Shown: positions 1 through 5,214 of the stretch, piece by piece
Layout of the letters: every line of letters begins with the position of its first letter
How positions within the stretch are numbered: the first letter of the stretch is position 1
Assembly (NCBI GenBank): GCA_036272815.1
Contig: DATAYA010000332.1
Location: 1-8,330, forward strand
Origin: DATAYA01 sp036272815
Lineage (GTDB): Bacteria > Pseudomonadota > Alphaproteobacteria > Acetobacterales > Acetobacteraceae
Length of the DNA stretch: 8,330 bases
Reading direction: 5' to 3'
Program-made: the position numbers and the translations under genes
Notes under the pieces: generated by a model
The model's database searches: none
What the model was told of the DNA's origin: nothing
Seen by the model: the letters and a program-made list of their open reading frames with translations, nothing else

Positions 1-490
1 CGGGCCGGGGCAGGTGGCCCGCCAGCAACCGGCCGGACGCCGTCCAGTTCAGCGGCACCCGCGTGCCGACACGCGAGGTTACCCGGAAATGGCACGGACC
101 TTCGGCCATGGCCAGCACCATCATCCGTCCATCGTCGCGGCCGCAGATCTGAACCGTCTCGCCGACCGCGCGGGCGAGCGCCTCCATCACCTCGGTGGCG
201 ACGCCGAGCAGGTCGAGCGTGCGCGCATAGGCCAGACCGTAATGGAACAGCCGCGGCCCAAGCCACACCAGGTTGCCGGTGCGGCCGAGCACCCGCTTGC
301 CGACCATCTCGTCGATCAGCACGTACACGGTGGAGATCGGCGCGCCGACGCTGCGCGCGATCTCGTAGGCGGTCGCCGGCCGCCCCGTGGCCTGTAGATG
401 ATCGAGGAGTTGGAGCGCGCGGTCGATGCCACTGGTGCGGCCGCGGCGCGCTCCGGGCGGCATGAAATCTGTTGCGTCCGTCTGTTCCAT
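1..490 (-). CDS. IclR-family transcriptional regulator (5' part, truncated by the window edge)
   Basis: The minus strand reads open from an ATG at 490-488 to the left edge, giving 163 residues with no stop. Residues about 22-75 form an IclR-type winged helix-turn-helix: 'GIDRALQLLDHL' is the first helix and 'YEIARSVGAPISTVYVLIDE' (42-61) is the HTH. Residues about 85-163 begin the IclR effector domain, with 'SRVGTRVPLNWTASGRLLAG' at 139-158 corresponding to the family's 'G..vPLh.tA.GK..LA' stretch. Family members are usually about 250-270 aa, so roughly 90-100 C-terminal residues lie outside. ATG 490 is chosen because AAGG lies a few bases upstream; TTG and GTG codons sit directly before it in frame and cannot be excluded. 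The gene is divergent from the PLP-enzyme/ABC operon, so local control of that operon, in response to its substrate or a metabolite, is the likely role (inference from layout). Confidence 0.9.
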   Translation of the reverse strand, partial: MEQTDATDFMPPGARRGRTSGIDRALQLLDHLQATGRPATAYEIARSVGAPISTVYVLIDEMVGKRVLGRTGNLVWLGPRLFHYGLAYARTLDLLGVATEVMEALARAVGETVQICGRDDGRMMVLAMAEGPCHFRVTSRVGTRVPLNWTASGRLLAGHLPRP

Positions 491-519
491 CACCAACCTT
501 GCCCGCCGCCGGGCTGCCG

Positions 520-548
520 TTGACCGGCCGCGATCGCGCGTTTATCGT
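520..548 (+). promoter_or_regulatory. Possible sigma70-type promoter for the PLP-enzyme/ABC operon
   Basis: TTGACC at 520-525 resembles a -35 box. With a 17-bp spacer it is followed by TATCGT at 543-548, a 4/6 match to the -10 consensus. The perfect palindrome CGCGATCGCG (529-538) lies in the spacer, where a repressor could block RNA polymerase. The better -10-like match, TATAAT at 556-561, has no -35 at a suitable distance, so either could be the real promoter element. Assigned by eye from sequence and position only. Confidence 0.3.
529..538. repeat. 10-bp perfect palindrome in the divergent control region
   Basis: CGCGATCGCG is a perfect palindrome in the 115-bp region between the IclR gene and the PLP-enzyme gene, inside the spacer of a candidate promoter. 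It could be a regulator half-site pair. Sequences of this composition are common in GC-rich genomes (it contains GATC and CGATCG), so chance is a real alternative. Confidence 0.3.
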
Positions 549-555
549 CTTCCAG

Positions 556-582
556 TATAATGTCGGTTACTACATAATTATA
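556..582. promoter_or_regulatory. AT-rich inverted repeat; candidate IclR operator and/or overlapping divergent -10 boxes
   Basis: TATAAT (556-561) and ATTATA (577-582) are exact reverse complements. ATGT (560-563) and ACAT (572-575) continue the symmetry towards the centre, with one unpaired A between the right-hand pieces. Read on the plus strand, 556-561 is a perfect -10 box about 45 bp before the ATG at 606; read on the minus strand, 577-582 is also a perfect -10 box, about 87 bp before the IclR ATG at 490. Neither has a recognisable -35, as expected for activator-dependent promoters. The patch is strikingly AT-rich in this GC-rich window. Binding by the divergent IclR protein is an inference; the symmetry is seen directly. 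Confidence 0.4.
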
Positions 583-591
583 CAACAATGC

Positions 592-596
592 AGGGA
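592..596 (+). promoter_or_regulatory. Ribosome binding site deciding the start of the PLP-enzyme gene
   Basis: AGGGA at 592-596 lies 9 bases before the ATG at 606, normal Shine-Dalgarno spacing. The earlier in-frame ATG at 588 has only AT-rich sequence upstream and no Shine-Dalgarno match, so 606 is preferred. Confidence 0.6.
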
Positions 597-605
597 CGGC
601 TTCCC

Positions 606-1850
606 ATGTCGGCACACCGAGACGGCACGCACCGGGAAAGCTCGGCGGGGTCTGTCCCCGACATCCGTAACAGGCTCGGCCTGCGGCCGGTGATCAACGT
701 GTCCGGGACGATGACGGGGCTCGGCGCGTCGCTCGCGGTGCCGGAGGCGATCGAAGCAATCTCCGCGATCCTCTCGGAGTTCGTCGAGATCAACGACCTC
801 CAGCGAAAGGCGAGTGCCGTGATCGCCCGGCTGTGCGGCACCGAGGCCGGGTTCGTCACCGCCTCTGCCTCGGCCGGCATCACAATCGCGGTCGCTGGTG
901 CAATGACAGGCCCCGACCTGGCCGCCATCGAACGGCTGCCGGACACGGGGAGTTTGAAGAACGAGGTGGTCATCCAGCTCGGACACATGGTCAGCTACGG
1001 CGCGCCGGTCGAACAGGCCGTGCGTCTCAGCGGCGCGCACGTGGTACCGGTCGGTCAGGCGACCGACGTCCGTCCGTACCAGTTGGTCGGCGCGATCGGC
1101 CCGCGCACGGCTGCGGTGCTGCACGTCGTCTCCCACCACGTCGTGCAGTACGGCCAGTTGTCGCTGGAGGAGGTGGTCGAGGCCGCGCACGCAGCGGTCG
1201 TGCCGGTGATCGTGGATGGCGCGTCCGAATACGATCTGCGCGGCTTTCTGGCGCGGGGCGCGGATGTGGCGGTCTACAGCGCGCACAAGTTCCTGGGCGG
1301 TCCCACTGCCGGCATCGTCGCCGGGCGGCTCGATCTGGTGCGCGCCGGGTTCCTTCAGAATAGCGGCATCGGCCGTGGCATGAAGGTCGGCAAGGAAGGT
1401 ATCGCCGGCGCCATCGCGGCGCTGGAAGCATGGGAGCGGCGCGACCATGCCGCGATCCGTGCGCGCGAGACCGGATACCTGCAGCTCTGGCGCCACCGGC
1501 TGTCCCGCTGGCCCGGCGTCTCTGCCACAATCGTGGCCGACCCGACGAACAACCCGCTGGACCGCTTGCAGGTGAGCGTCGATCCCGTCGCCGCGCGCAT
1601 CACGGCCTGGGACCTGGCGGACGCGCTCGGCCGCGGCGCGCCCCCGGTGATCGTGCGCGACCATGAGGTGGAGAACGGTTACTTCCAGCTCGATCCCTGC
1701 AACCTCCACCCTGGCGAGGAGCAGGTCGTCGCACGCCGGCTGGACGAGGAGCTGGAGCGGGCGCGGACATCGAACGCGGCGACCGCCACCCCGCTGGCCG
1801 AACGCCGCCGCCACCGGTTCGCCTCGCTGCTGCGGTGGCCGGAGAGCTGA
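606..1850 (+). CDS. SelA/DgaE-like PLP-dependent lyase (aminotransferase class V fold), substrate unknown
   Basis: This 414-aa protein belongs to the SelA-like PLP enzymes (fold type I) that include D-glucosaminate-6-phosphate ammonia-lyase (DgaE). The N-terminal 'RPVINVSGTMTGLGASLAVP' (27-46) and 'ARLCGTEAGFVTASASAGI' (74-92) are family hallmarks; the latter corresponds to the PLP-phosphate-binding region. 'VIVDGASE' carries the Asp (D204) expected to contact the PLP pyridine nitrogen. 'SAHKFLGGPTAGIVAG' (225-240) carries K228, the likely Schiff-base lysine, in the position of SelA's 'DKLLGGPQAG'. The C-terminal 'LDPCNLHPGEEQVVARRL' ends the small domain. True SelA is longer with an N-terminal tRNASec-binding domain, absent here, so selenocysteine synthesis is unlikely. 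Expected chemistry is elimination or deamination of an amino acid or amino-sugar acid in the cytoplasm. It is the first gene of an operon, 28 bp before the binding-protein gene, so its substrate is probably what the transporter imports (inference). Confidence 0.85.
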   Translation: MSAHRDGTHRESSAGSVPDIRNRLGLRPVINVSGTMTGLGASLAVPEAIEAISAILSEFVEINDLQRKASAVIARLCGTEAGFVTASASAGITIAVAGAMTGPDLAAIERLPDTGSLKNEVVIQLGHMVSYGAPVEQAVRLSGAHVVPVGQATDVRPYQLVGAIGPRTAAVLHVVSHHVVQYGQLSLEEVVEAAHAAVVPVIVDGASEYDLRGFLARGADVAVYSAHKFLGGPTAGIVAGRLDLVRAGFLQNSGIGRGMKVGKEGIAGAIAALEAWERRDHAAIRARETGYLQLWRHRLSRWPGVSATIVADPTNNPLDRLQVSVDPVAARITAWDLADALGRGAPPVIVRDHEVENGYFQLDPCNLHPGEEQVVARRLDEELERARTSNAATATPLAERRRHRFASLLRWPES

Positions 1851-1866
1851 AGTTGAACTCGATCCC

Positions 1867-1873
1867 GGGAGGA
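1867..1873 (+). promoter_or_regulatory. Strong ribosome binding site of the solute-binding-protein gene
   Basis: GGGAGGA at 1867-1873, five bases before ATG 1879, is the best Shine-Dalgarno match in the ABC operon. This fits the usual need for more binding protein than membrane components. Confidence 0.7.
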
Positions 1874-1878
1874 CGCCC

Positions 1879-2742
1879 ATGACGAAAGAGACGGACCGCC
1901 GCCGCATGTTGAAGGTCGGTGCCGCCGGGCTGGCCGCCGCTTCGCTGCTCGACGTCGGCCGCGCCGCCGCGGAGGCGCCACCGACCAGCCTGCTACGCAC
2001 CGTCCTCAACCGCGGCAAGCTGATCGTGGGCACCGGCAGCACCAACGCGCCCTGGCATTTCGAGGACGACAAGGGTCAGCTGACCGGCATGGACATCGCC
2101 ATGGGACGCATCCTGGCGACGGGGCTGTTCGATGACGCCCGCAAGGTGGATTTCGTCCAGCAGGACCCGGCGGCACGCATCCCCAACATCGTCACCGGCA
2201 AGGTCGACATCGTCATCCAGTTCATGACGATTTCCTCGCAGCGGGCGCAGCTCGTGAACTTCTCCCGGCCGTACTACGTGGAGGGCGTCGCCCTGCTGAC
2301 CTTGCCGAACGCCAAGATCAAGACGTTCGACCAGCTTGCCGCGAGTGGCGCGAACACGCGCGTCTCGGTGCTGCAGAATGTGGCCGCCGACGATCTCGTG
2401 CATCAGGTGCTGCCGAAGGCCCAGGTGATGCAGCTCGACACGCAGGCGAACGTCATCCAGGCACTGGAGTCACACCGGGTCGATGCGGCGGCGGTCGATC
2501 TGTCCACCGTGCGCTGGATGGTCAAGCAGGACCCCGGCCGCTACGCCGATTCCGGCAAGCACTGGCAACACCAACTCTATGGCGCCGCGATGCGGCAAGG
2601 CGATCTCGACTGGCTGCAATTCGTCGACACGGTGTTCAATGTTGCCATGTTCGGCAACGACACCGCCTCCTACGATGCCGCCTTCGAGAACTTCTTCGGC
2701 GACCGGCCGCCCGCGCGACATCCGGGCTTCCCGATGTTCTGA
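1879..2742 (+). CDS. Polar amino-acid ABC transporter, periplasmic solute-binding protein (SBP family 3)
   Basis: 287 aa. The N-terminus 'DRRRMLKVGAAGLAAASLL' (6-24) fits a twin-arginine signal (R-R-x-hydrophobic-L-K), with a likely cleavage after AAA at 29-31. The mature protein is an SBP_bac_3 domain: 'GTGSTNAPWHFEDDKGQLTG' (51-70) is the family's opening strand and loop, 'ARIPNIVTGKVDIVIQ' (99-114) is the 'RIPaL.sGkvD' motif, and 'MTISSQRAQLVNFSRPYY' (116-133) carries R122, equivalent to the Arg that clamps the ligand alpha-carboxylate. D207 in 'DAAAVDLSTV' sits where an Asp normally binds the alpha-amino group. These residues argue for an amino-acid-like ligand with free carboxylate and amino groups. 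Export already folded through Tat would be somewhat unusual for this family; Sec export is not excluded. The start is fixed by a strong Shine-Dalgarno; the frame stays open further upstream but that reading overlaps the PLP gene. Confidence 0.93.
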   Translation: MTKETDRRRMLKVGAAGLAAASLLDVGRAAAEAPPTSLLRTVLNRGKLIVGTGSTNAPWHFEDDKGQLTGMDIAMGRILATGLFDDARKVDFVQQDPAARIPNIVTGKVDIVIQFMTISSQRAQLVNFSRPYYVEGVALLTLPNAKIKTFDQLAASGANTRVSVLQNVAADDLVHQVLPKAQVMQLDTQANVIQALESHRVDAAAVDLSTVRWMVKQDPGRYADSGKHWQHQLYGAAMRQGDLDWLQFVDTVFNVAMFGNDTASYDAAFENFFGDRPPARHPGFPMF

Positions 2743-2754
2743 GCGGCACGCCGC
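2743..2754 (+). other. Small inverted repeat between binding-protein and permease genes
   Basis: GCGGC (2743-2747) and GCCGC (2750-2754) are exact reverse complements directly after the binding-protein stop codon; a realistic hairpin is GCGG/CCGC with a CACG loop. Small intercistronic hairpins at this position can stabilise upstream mRNA in ABC operons. A four-pair GC stem may arise by chance here. Confidence 0.25.
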
Positions 2755-2760
2755 CCAGCC

Positions 2761-3423
2761 GTGCATTACAATTTTAACTTCGGTCTGATCTGGCAGCATT
2801 TCGATAGACTGAGCGGCGGCCTGTTGCTCAGCCTCGAGCTTTCGGTGGCAGCCATCCTGATCGCGACCTTGCTCGGGCTTGCGCTGGCGATCGCCCATGT
2901 CTCGGGTGGCGCCCGCGTGCGGGCCCCGATCGCCTTCTATGTGGAGTGCATCCGCAACATCCCGCTGCTGCTGCTGGTGTACCTGGTCTTCTACGGCATC
3001 CCCAGCATCGTGAACCTGCAATACAGCGCGGTAACGAGCTTCATCGTCACGCTGTCGCTGTACTACGCGGCCTATCTGGTCGAGGTGTTCCGCGCGGGGC
3101 TGCTGGCAGTGCCGCGCGGATTGCTCGACGCCGGGCGCGCGATCGGGCTGACCGCCCCGCAGCGCCTGGGATATGTCAGGCTGCCGGTCATGCTGCGCAT
3201 CGTGCTGCCCTCGCTGTCGAACACTTTCGTCTCGCTGTTCAAGGACACCTCCATCGCCTCGGTCCTGGCGGTGCCGGAGCTGACCTATGGCGCGCAGTGG
3301 ATCAACAACAACACGTTCCGGGTCATCGAGGTGTACATCATCGTCACGCCCATGTACGTCGTGACCGGCTACGTCATCTTGTGGGCGCTGCGCCAGTTCG
3401 AGCGACGGCTGGCGGTCCGGTGA
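2761..3423 (+). CDS. Polar amino-acid ABC transporter permease 1 (HisM/GlnP type)
   Basis: 220 aa inner-membrane permease of the HEQRo/HisMQ subfamily. The start is GTG 2761, giving 'MHYNFNFGLIWQHF', an opening typical of these permeases; no Shine-Dalgarno is evident, so translation may be coupled to the binding-protein gene 18 bp upstream. Hydrophobic segments lie at about 20-46, 60-84, 88-110 and 155-212. 'VECIRNIPLLLLVY' is the conserved 'R.IPlLv' stretch. The cytoplasmic EAA loop runs about 120-142 ('LLDAGRAIGLTAPQRLGYVRLP', with Asp in place of the usual Glu) and would dock on the ATPase. It should pair with the second permease as a heterodimer. Its stop overlaps the next start by 4 bp. 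Confidence 0.93.
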   Translation: MHYNFNFGLIWQHFDRLSGGLLLSLELSVAAILIATLLGLALAIAHVSGGARVRAPIAFYVECIRNIPLLLLVYLVFYGIPSIVNLQYSAVTSFIVTLSLYYAAYLVEVFRAGLLAVPRGLLDAGRAIGLTAPQRLGYVRLPVMLRIVLPSLSNTFVSLFKDTSIASVLAVPELTYGAQWINNNTFRVIEVYIIVTPMYVVTGYVILWALRQFERRLAVR

Positions 3424-4076
3424 GTTCGCTCGAAATCCTGCTGCGGGCGCTGCCGTCGCTTTGGTCGGGACTCGTCGTCACCTTGGAGGTCTCGGCCCTG
3501 TCGGTCGGCTGCGCCCTGGTCGCGGGGCTGCTCTTCGGCACCGCACTGCTGTACGGGCCCCTGCCGCTGCGCCTGCCGGTGCGCACCGTGGTCGACGTGG
3601 TCCGCGGCATTCCGGTTCTGGTACTGATCTTCTTCGTCTATTACGTGGGGCCGGCGGCGGGGCTGGACCTCGGCAGCTTCGCCGCGGCGGTGCTCGCGCT
3701 CAGCCTGTTCTCCGCCTGCCAGGTGGCAGAGATCACGCGCGGCGCCGTCGCCTCGGTGCATCACGGGCAGATGGAGGCGGCGCGCGCGATCGGACTGACC
3801 TTCCGGCAACGGCTGCTATGGGTGATCTTCCCGCAAGCGACGCGCCGGTTCCTGCCGCCCTGGATCAACGGCGTCACCGATACAGTGAAGGGCAGCGCGC
3901 TGGTGTCGCTGGTCGGGATCGTCGACCTGATGCTGGCGATCCAGCAGGTCATCGGCCGCACGTATCGGCCGATGCCGTTCTACATCGTCGGCGCGATTAT
4001 CTACATCCTCATCAACTACTCGCTTTCCAGCGCAAGCCGCCATCTCGAGGCGCGCTTCGCTTACGTACGGGATTGA
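3420..4076 (+). CDS. Polar amino-acid ABC transporter permease 2 (HisQ/GlnP type)
   Basis: 218 aa inner-membrane permease. The start is GTG 3420 in a GTGA overlap with the previous stop, which signals translational coupling. The same frame is open further upstream to an ATG at 2946, but that extension lies inside permease 1 and reads as non-membrane, low-complexity sequence, so it is rejected. The real protein opens 'SSLEILLRALPSLWSGLVVT', a standard permease N-terminus, followed by 'VVRGIPVLVLIFFVYY' and membrane segments to about residue 205. The EAA loop is intact: 'MEAARAIGLTFRQRLLWVIFPQ' (118-139), with the invariant Gly at G125. 'WINGVTDTVKGSALVSLVGI' is the conserved segment after the loop. 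It forms the translocation pore with permease 1. Confidence 0.93.
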   Translation: MSSLEILLRALPSLWSGLVVTLEVSALSVGCALVAGLLFGTALLYGPLPLRLPVRTVVDVVRGIPVLVLIFFVYYVGPAAGLDLGSFAAAVLALSLFSACQVAEITRGAVASVHHGQMEAARAIGLTFRQRLLWVIFPQATRRFLPPWINGVTDTVKGSALVSLVGIVDLMLAIQQVIGRTYRPMPFYIVGAIIYILINYSLSSASRHLEARFAYVRD

Positions 4077-4081
4077 AGGGA

Positions 4082-4864
4082 ATGGGCGATGCACTGGTCC
4101 GCATCGCGGCGGTGGGCAAGTCGTTCGGCACGACACGCGTGCTGGACGGCGTCGATCTTGACGTGAACCGCGGCGAGGTGGTCACAATCATCGGGCCGTC
4201 CGGAAGCGGCAAGACGACGCTGCTGCGCTGCGTCAACGCGCTCGAAACGTATGACGAGGGCTCGGTCCGCATCGATGGCGTGGAGGTGGGATTCCGCGAC
4301 GACCGACGCCGTCCGCGCCGCGACCGAGACCTCTCGCGCATCCGTGCCGCGACGGGCATGGTGTTCCAGCTCTTCTACCTGTTCCCGCATCTGACCGCGG
4401 CCGAGAACGTGATGCTGGGGCTGCGCCGCGTCCGCCGAATGACCAAGCAAGCGGCCAGGGAGCGGGCGCTGCACTGGCTGGACCGGGTGGGTCTGGCGGA
4501 CCGGGCCGGCAACCTGCCGTCGCAGCTGTCGGGCGGTCAGCAGCAGCGTGTCGGCATCGCCCGCGCGGTCGCCATGGATCCGAAGGTGCTGCTGCTGGAC
4601 GAGATCACGTCGGCGCTGGACCCCGAGTTGGTCGGCGAGGTGCTCGCGGTCGTGCGCAGCCTGGCGGACGAGGGCATGACCATGCTGGTGGTGACGCACG
4701 AGATGCAGTTCGCGCGTGAGGTCAGCGATCGGGTTGCCTTCATGGACGCGGGTCGCATCGTCGTGCAGGGCGACCCAGAGACCGTGCTTCGCAGTCCGCG
4801 GAGCGAACGGCTGAGGGCGTTTATGTCGCGCGTGAGCCATGTGTCCTCTCCCGGCGTGGGCTAA
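4082..4864 (+). CDS. Polar amino-acid ABC transporter ATP-binding protein (GlnQ/HisP type)
   Basis: 260 aa cytoplasmic ATPase that powers the two permeases. Walker A is GPSGSGKTT (38-46), the Q-loop Gln is Q96 in 'MVFQLFYLFPHLT', the ABC signature is LSGGQQQR (149-156), Walker B is VLLLDE (169-174), the D-loop is SALD (177-180), and the H-loop His is H206 in 'VVTHEMQFAREVSDRV'. All catalytic elements are present. Walker B is followed by Ile (DEITSALDPE) instead of the common Pro of GlnQ-type proteins; this position tolerates Val/Ile in some amino-acid transporters. ATG 4082 lies 5 bp after the permease stop, with AAGGGA immediately before it, too close for ideal spacing. An in-frame TTG at 4073 overlapping the permease stop is a possible alternative start. 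This is the last gene of the operon, followed by a hairpin. Confidence 0.95.
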   Translation: MGDALVRIAAVGKSFGTTRVLDGVDLDVNRGEVVTIIGPSGSGKTTLLRCVNALETYDEGSVRIDGVEVGFRDDRRRPRRDRDLSRIRAATGMVFQLFYLFPHLTAAENVMLGLRRVRRMTKQAARERALHWLDRVGLADRAGNLPSQLSGGQQQRVGIARAVAMDPKVLLLDEITSALDPELVGEVLAVVRSLADEGMTMLVVTHEMQFAREVSDRVAFMDAGRIVVQGDPETVLRSPRSERLRAFMSRVSHVSSPGVG

Positions 4865-4878
4865 ATCGGAGCCGCGTT

Positions 4879-4920
4879 GCGGATGAGATAGCCGGCGTCC
4901 GGCCGCACACGCCGATCCGC
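4879..4920 (+). terminator. Interrupted hairpin after the ABC operon, possible terminator
   Basis: GCGGAT (4879-4884) pairs with ATCCGC (4915-4920), and CGGCGT (4893-4898) pairs with ACGCCG (4909-4914). This gives 12 perfect base pairs in two contiguous helices on the right-hand side, with an 8-nt bulge on the left (4885-4892) and a 10-nt loop (4899-4908). It begins 15 bp after the ATPase stop codon. No T-run follows, so it is not a classical intrinsic terminator. It may be a Rho-associated 3'-end hairpin or a regulatory RNA structure. Confidence 0.4.
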
Positions 4921-5091
4921 GGCAGAACACGAGCGAGCGGCTCCGCCCAAGGGCTGTTGCGGGGGAAGGCGAACCGATGTTGCTGGCCGTCCGAGCCGAT
5001 GACCTTGCCGGCCACGGCCTCTTCGGCTGTCCGACGCAGCGCGATACGTCACCGGACGGAGCCTGCTGGCGGACGGGGGACGGTCTGGTGC

Positions 5092-5104
5092 GGGCGGGCC
5101 GCCC
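5092..5104. repeat. GC-rich palindrome upstream of the efflux operon
   Basis: GGGCGG (5092-5097) and CCGCCC (5099-5104) are exact reverse complements around a single central G, about 110 bp before the FUSC start codon. It could be an operator or part of a hairpin. In GC-rich DNA such a repeat is weak evidence by itself. Confidence 0.25.
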
Positions 5105-5197
5105 TGTTGCTAAGCTGGAACTGCCTCGCGCTCATCGGCAGGGCGCGGGCGTGCACGGCGGCCCGGCATGCCTGCGGAGGGGCGCGGTGCCGGAATC

Positions 5198-5203
5198 GGA
5201 GGA
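5198..5203 (+). promoter_or_regulatory. Ribosome binding site supporting the FUSC start
   Basis: GGAGGA at 5198-5203 lies 11 bases before ATG 5215. The spacing is on the long side, but the motif is strong and the ATG is where homology to AaeB-type proteins begins. Confidence 0.5.
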
Positions 5204-5214
5204 TCGGGACCGTT

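Larger units (their letters stand above)
4865..5214. other. 350-bp intergenic region without a recognisable gene
   Basis: This stretch separates the ABC operon from the efflux operon. Open frames of 60-85 codons exist on both strands (for example minus 5015-4821 and plus 4977-5234) but none gives a recognisable protein or has a convincing ribosome binding site. It contains a strong interrupted hairpin at its left end (4879-4920), a GC palindrome at 5092-5104 and, presumably, the efflux-operon promoter, which I could not identify with confidence. A decayed gene remnant is possible but I see no homology to support it. Confidence 0.5.

Noticed and set aside
588..605. Earlier in-frame ATG at 588 as start of the PLP enzyme
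   Set aside because: It has no Shine-Dalgarno sequence and lies within a few bases of the AT-rich promoter-like repeat; ATG 606 has AGGGA at good spacing.
606..1850. True selenocysteine synthase SelA
   Set aside because: It is shorter than SelA, lacks the N-terminal tRNASec-binding domain, and there is no selB, selD or tRNASec nearby. The ABC-operon context fits a metabolic lyase.
570..2072. 500-codon open frame on the minus strand across the PLP-enzyme gene
   Set aside because: It is antisense to a gene with clear family motifs. Its translation is rich in Arg, Asp, His and Val without any domain, typical of a shadow frame in GC-rich DNA.
2946..3419. Upstream extension of permease 2 in the same frame
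   Set aside because: The extension overlaps permease 1 almost completely and reads as Ala/Arg/His-rich non-membrane sequence; the GTG at 3420 gives a normal-length permease.
4821..5052. Small minus-strand frames of 63-64 codons between the operons
   Set aside because: There is no recognisable protein, no convincing ribosome binding site, and one overlaps the ATPase 3' end.
4957..5214. 86-codon N-terminal extension of the FUSC protein
   Set aside because: The translated extension shows no homology, and AaeB-type similarity plus a GGAGGA motif support ATG 5215.
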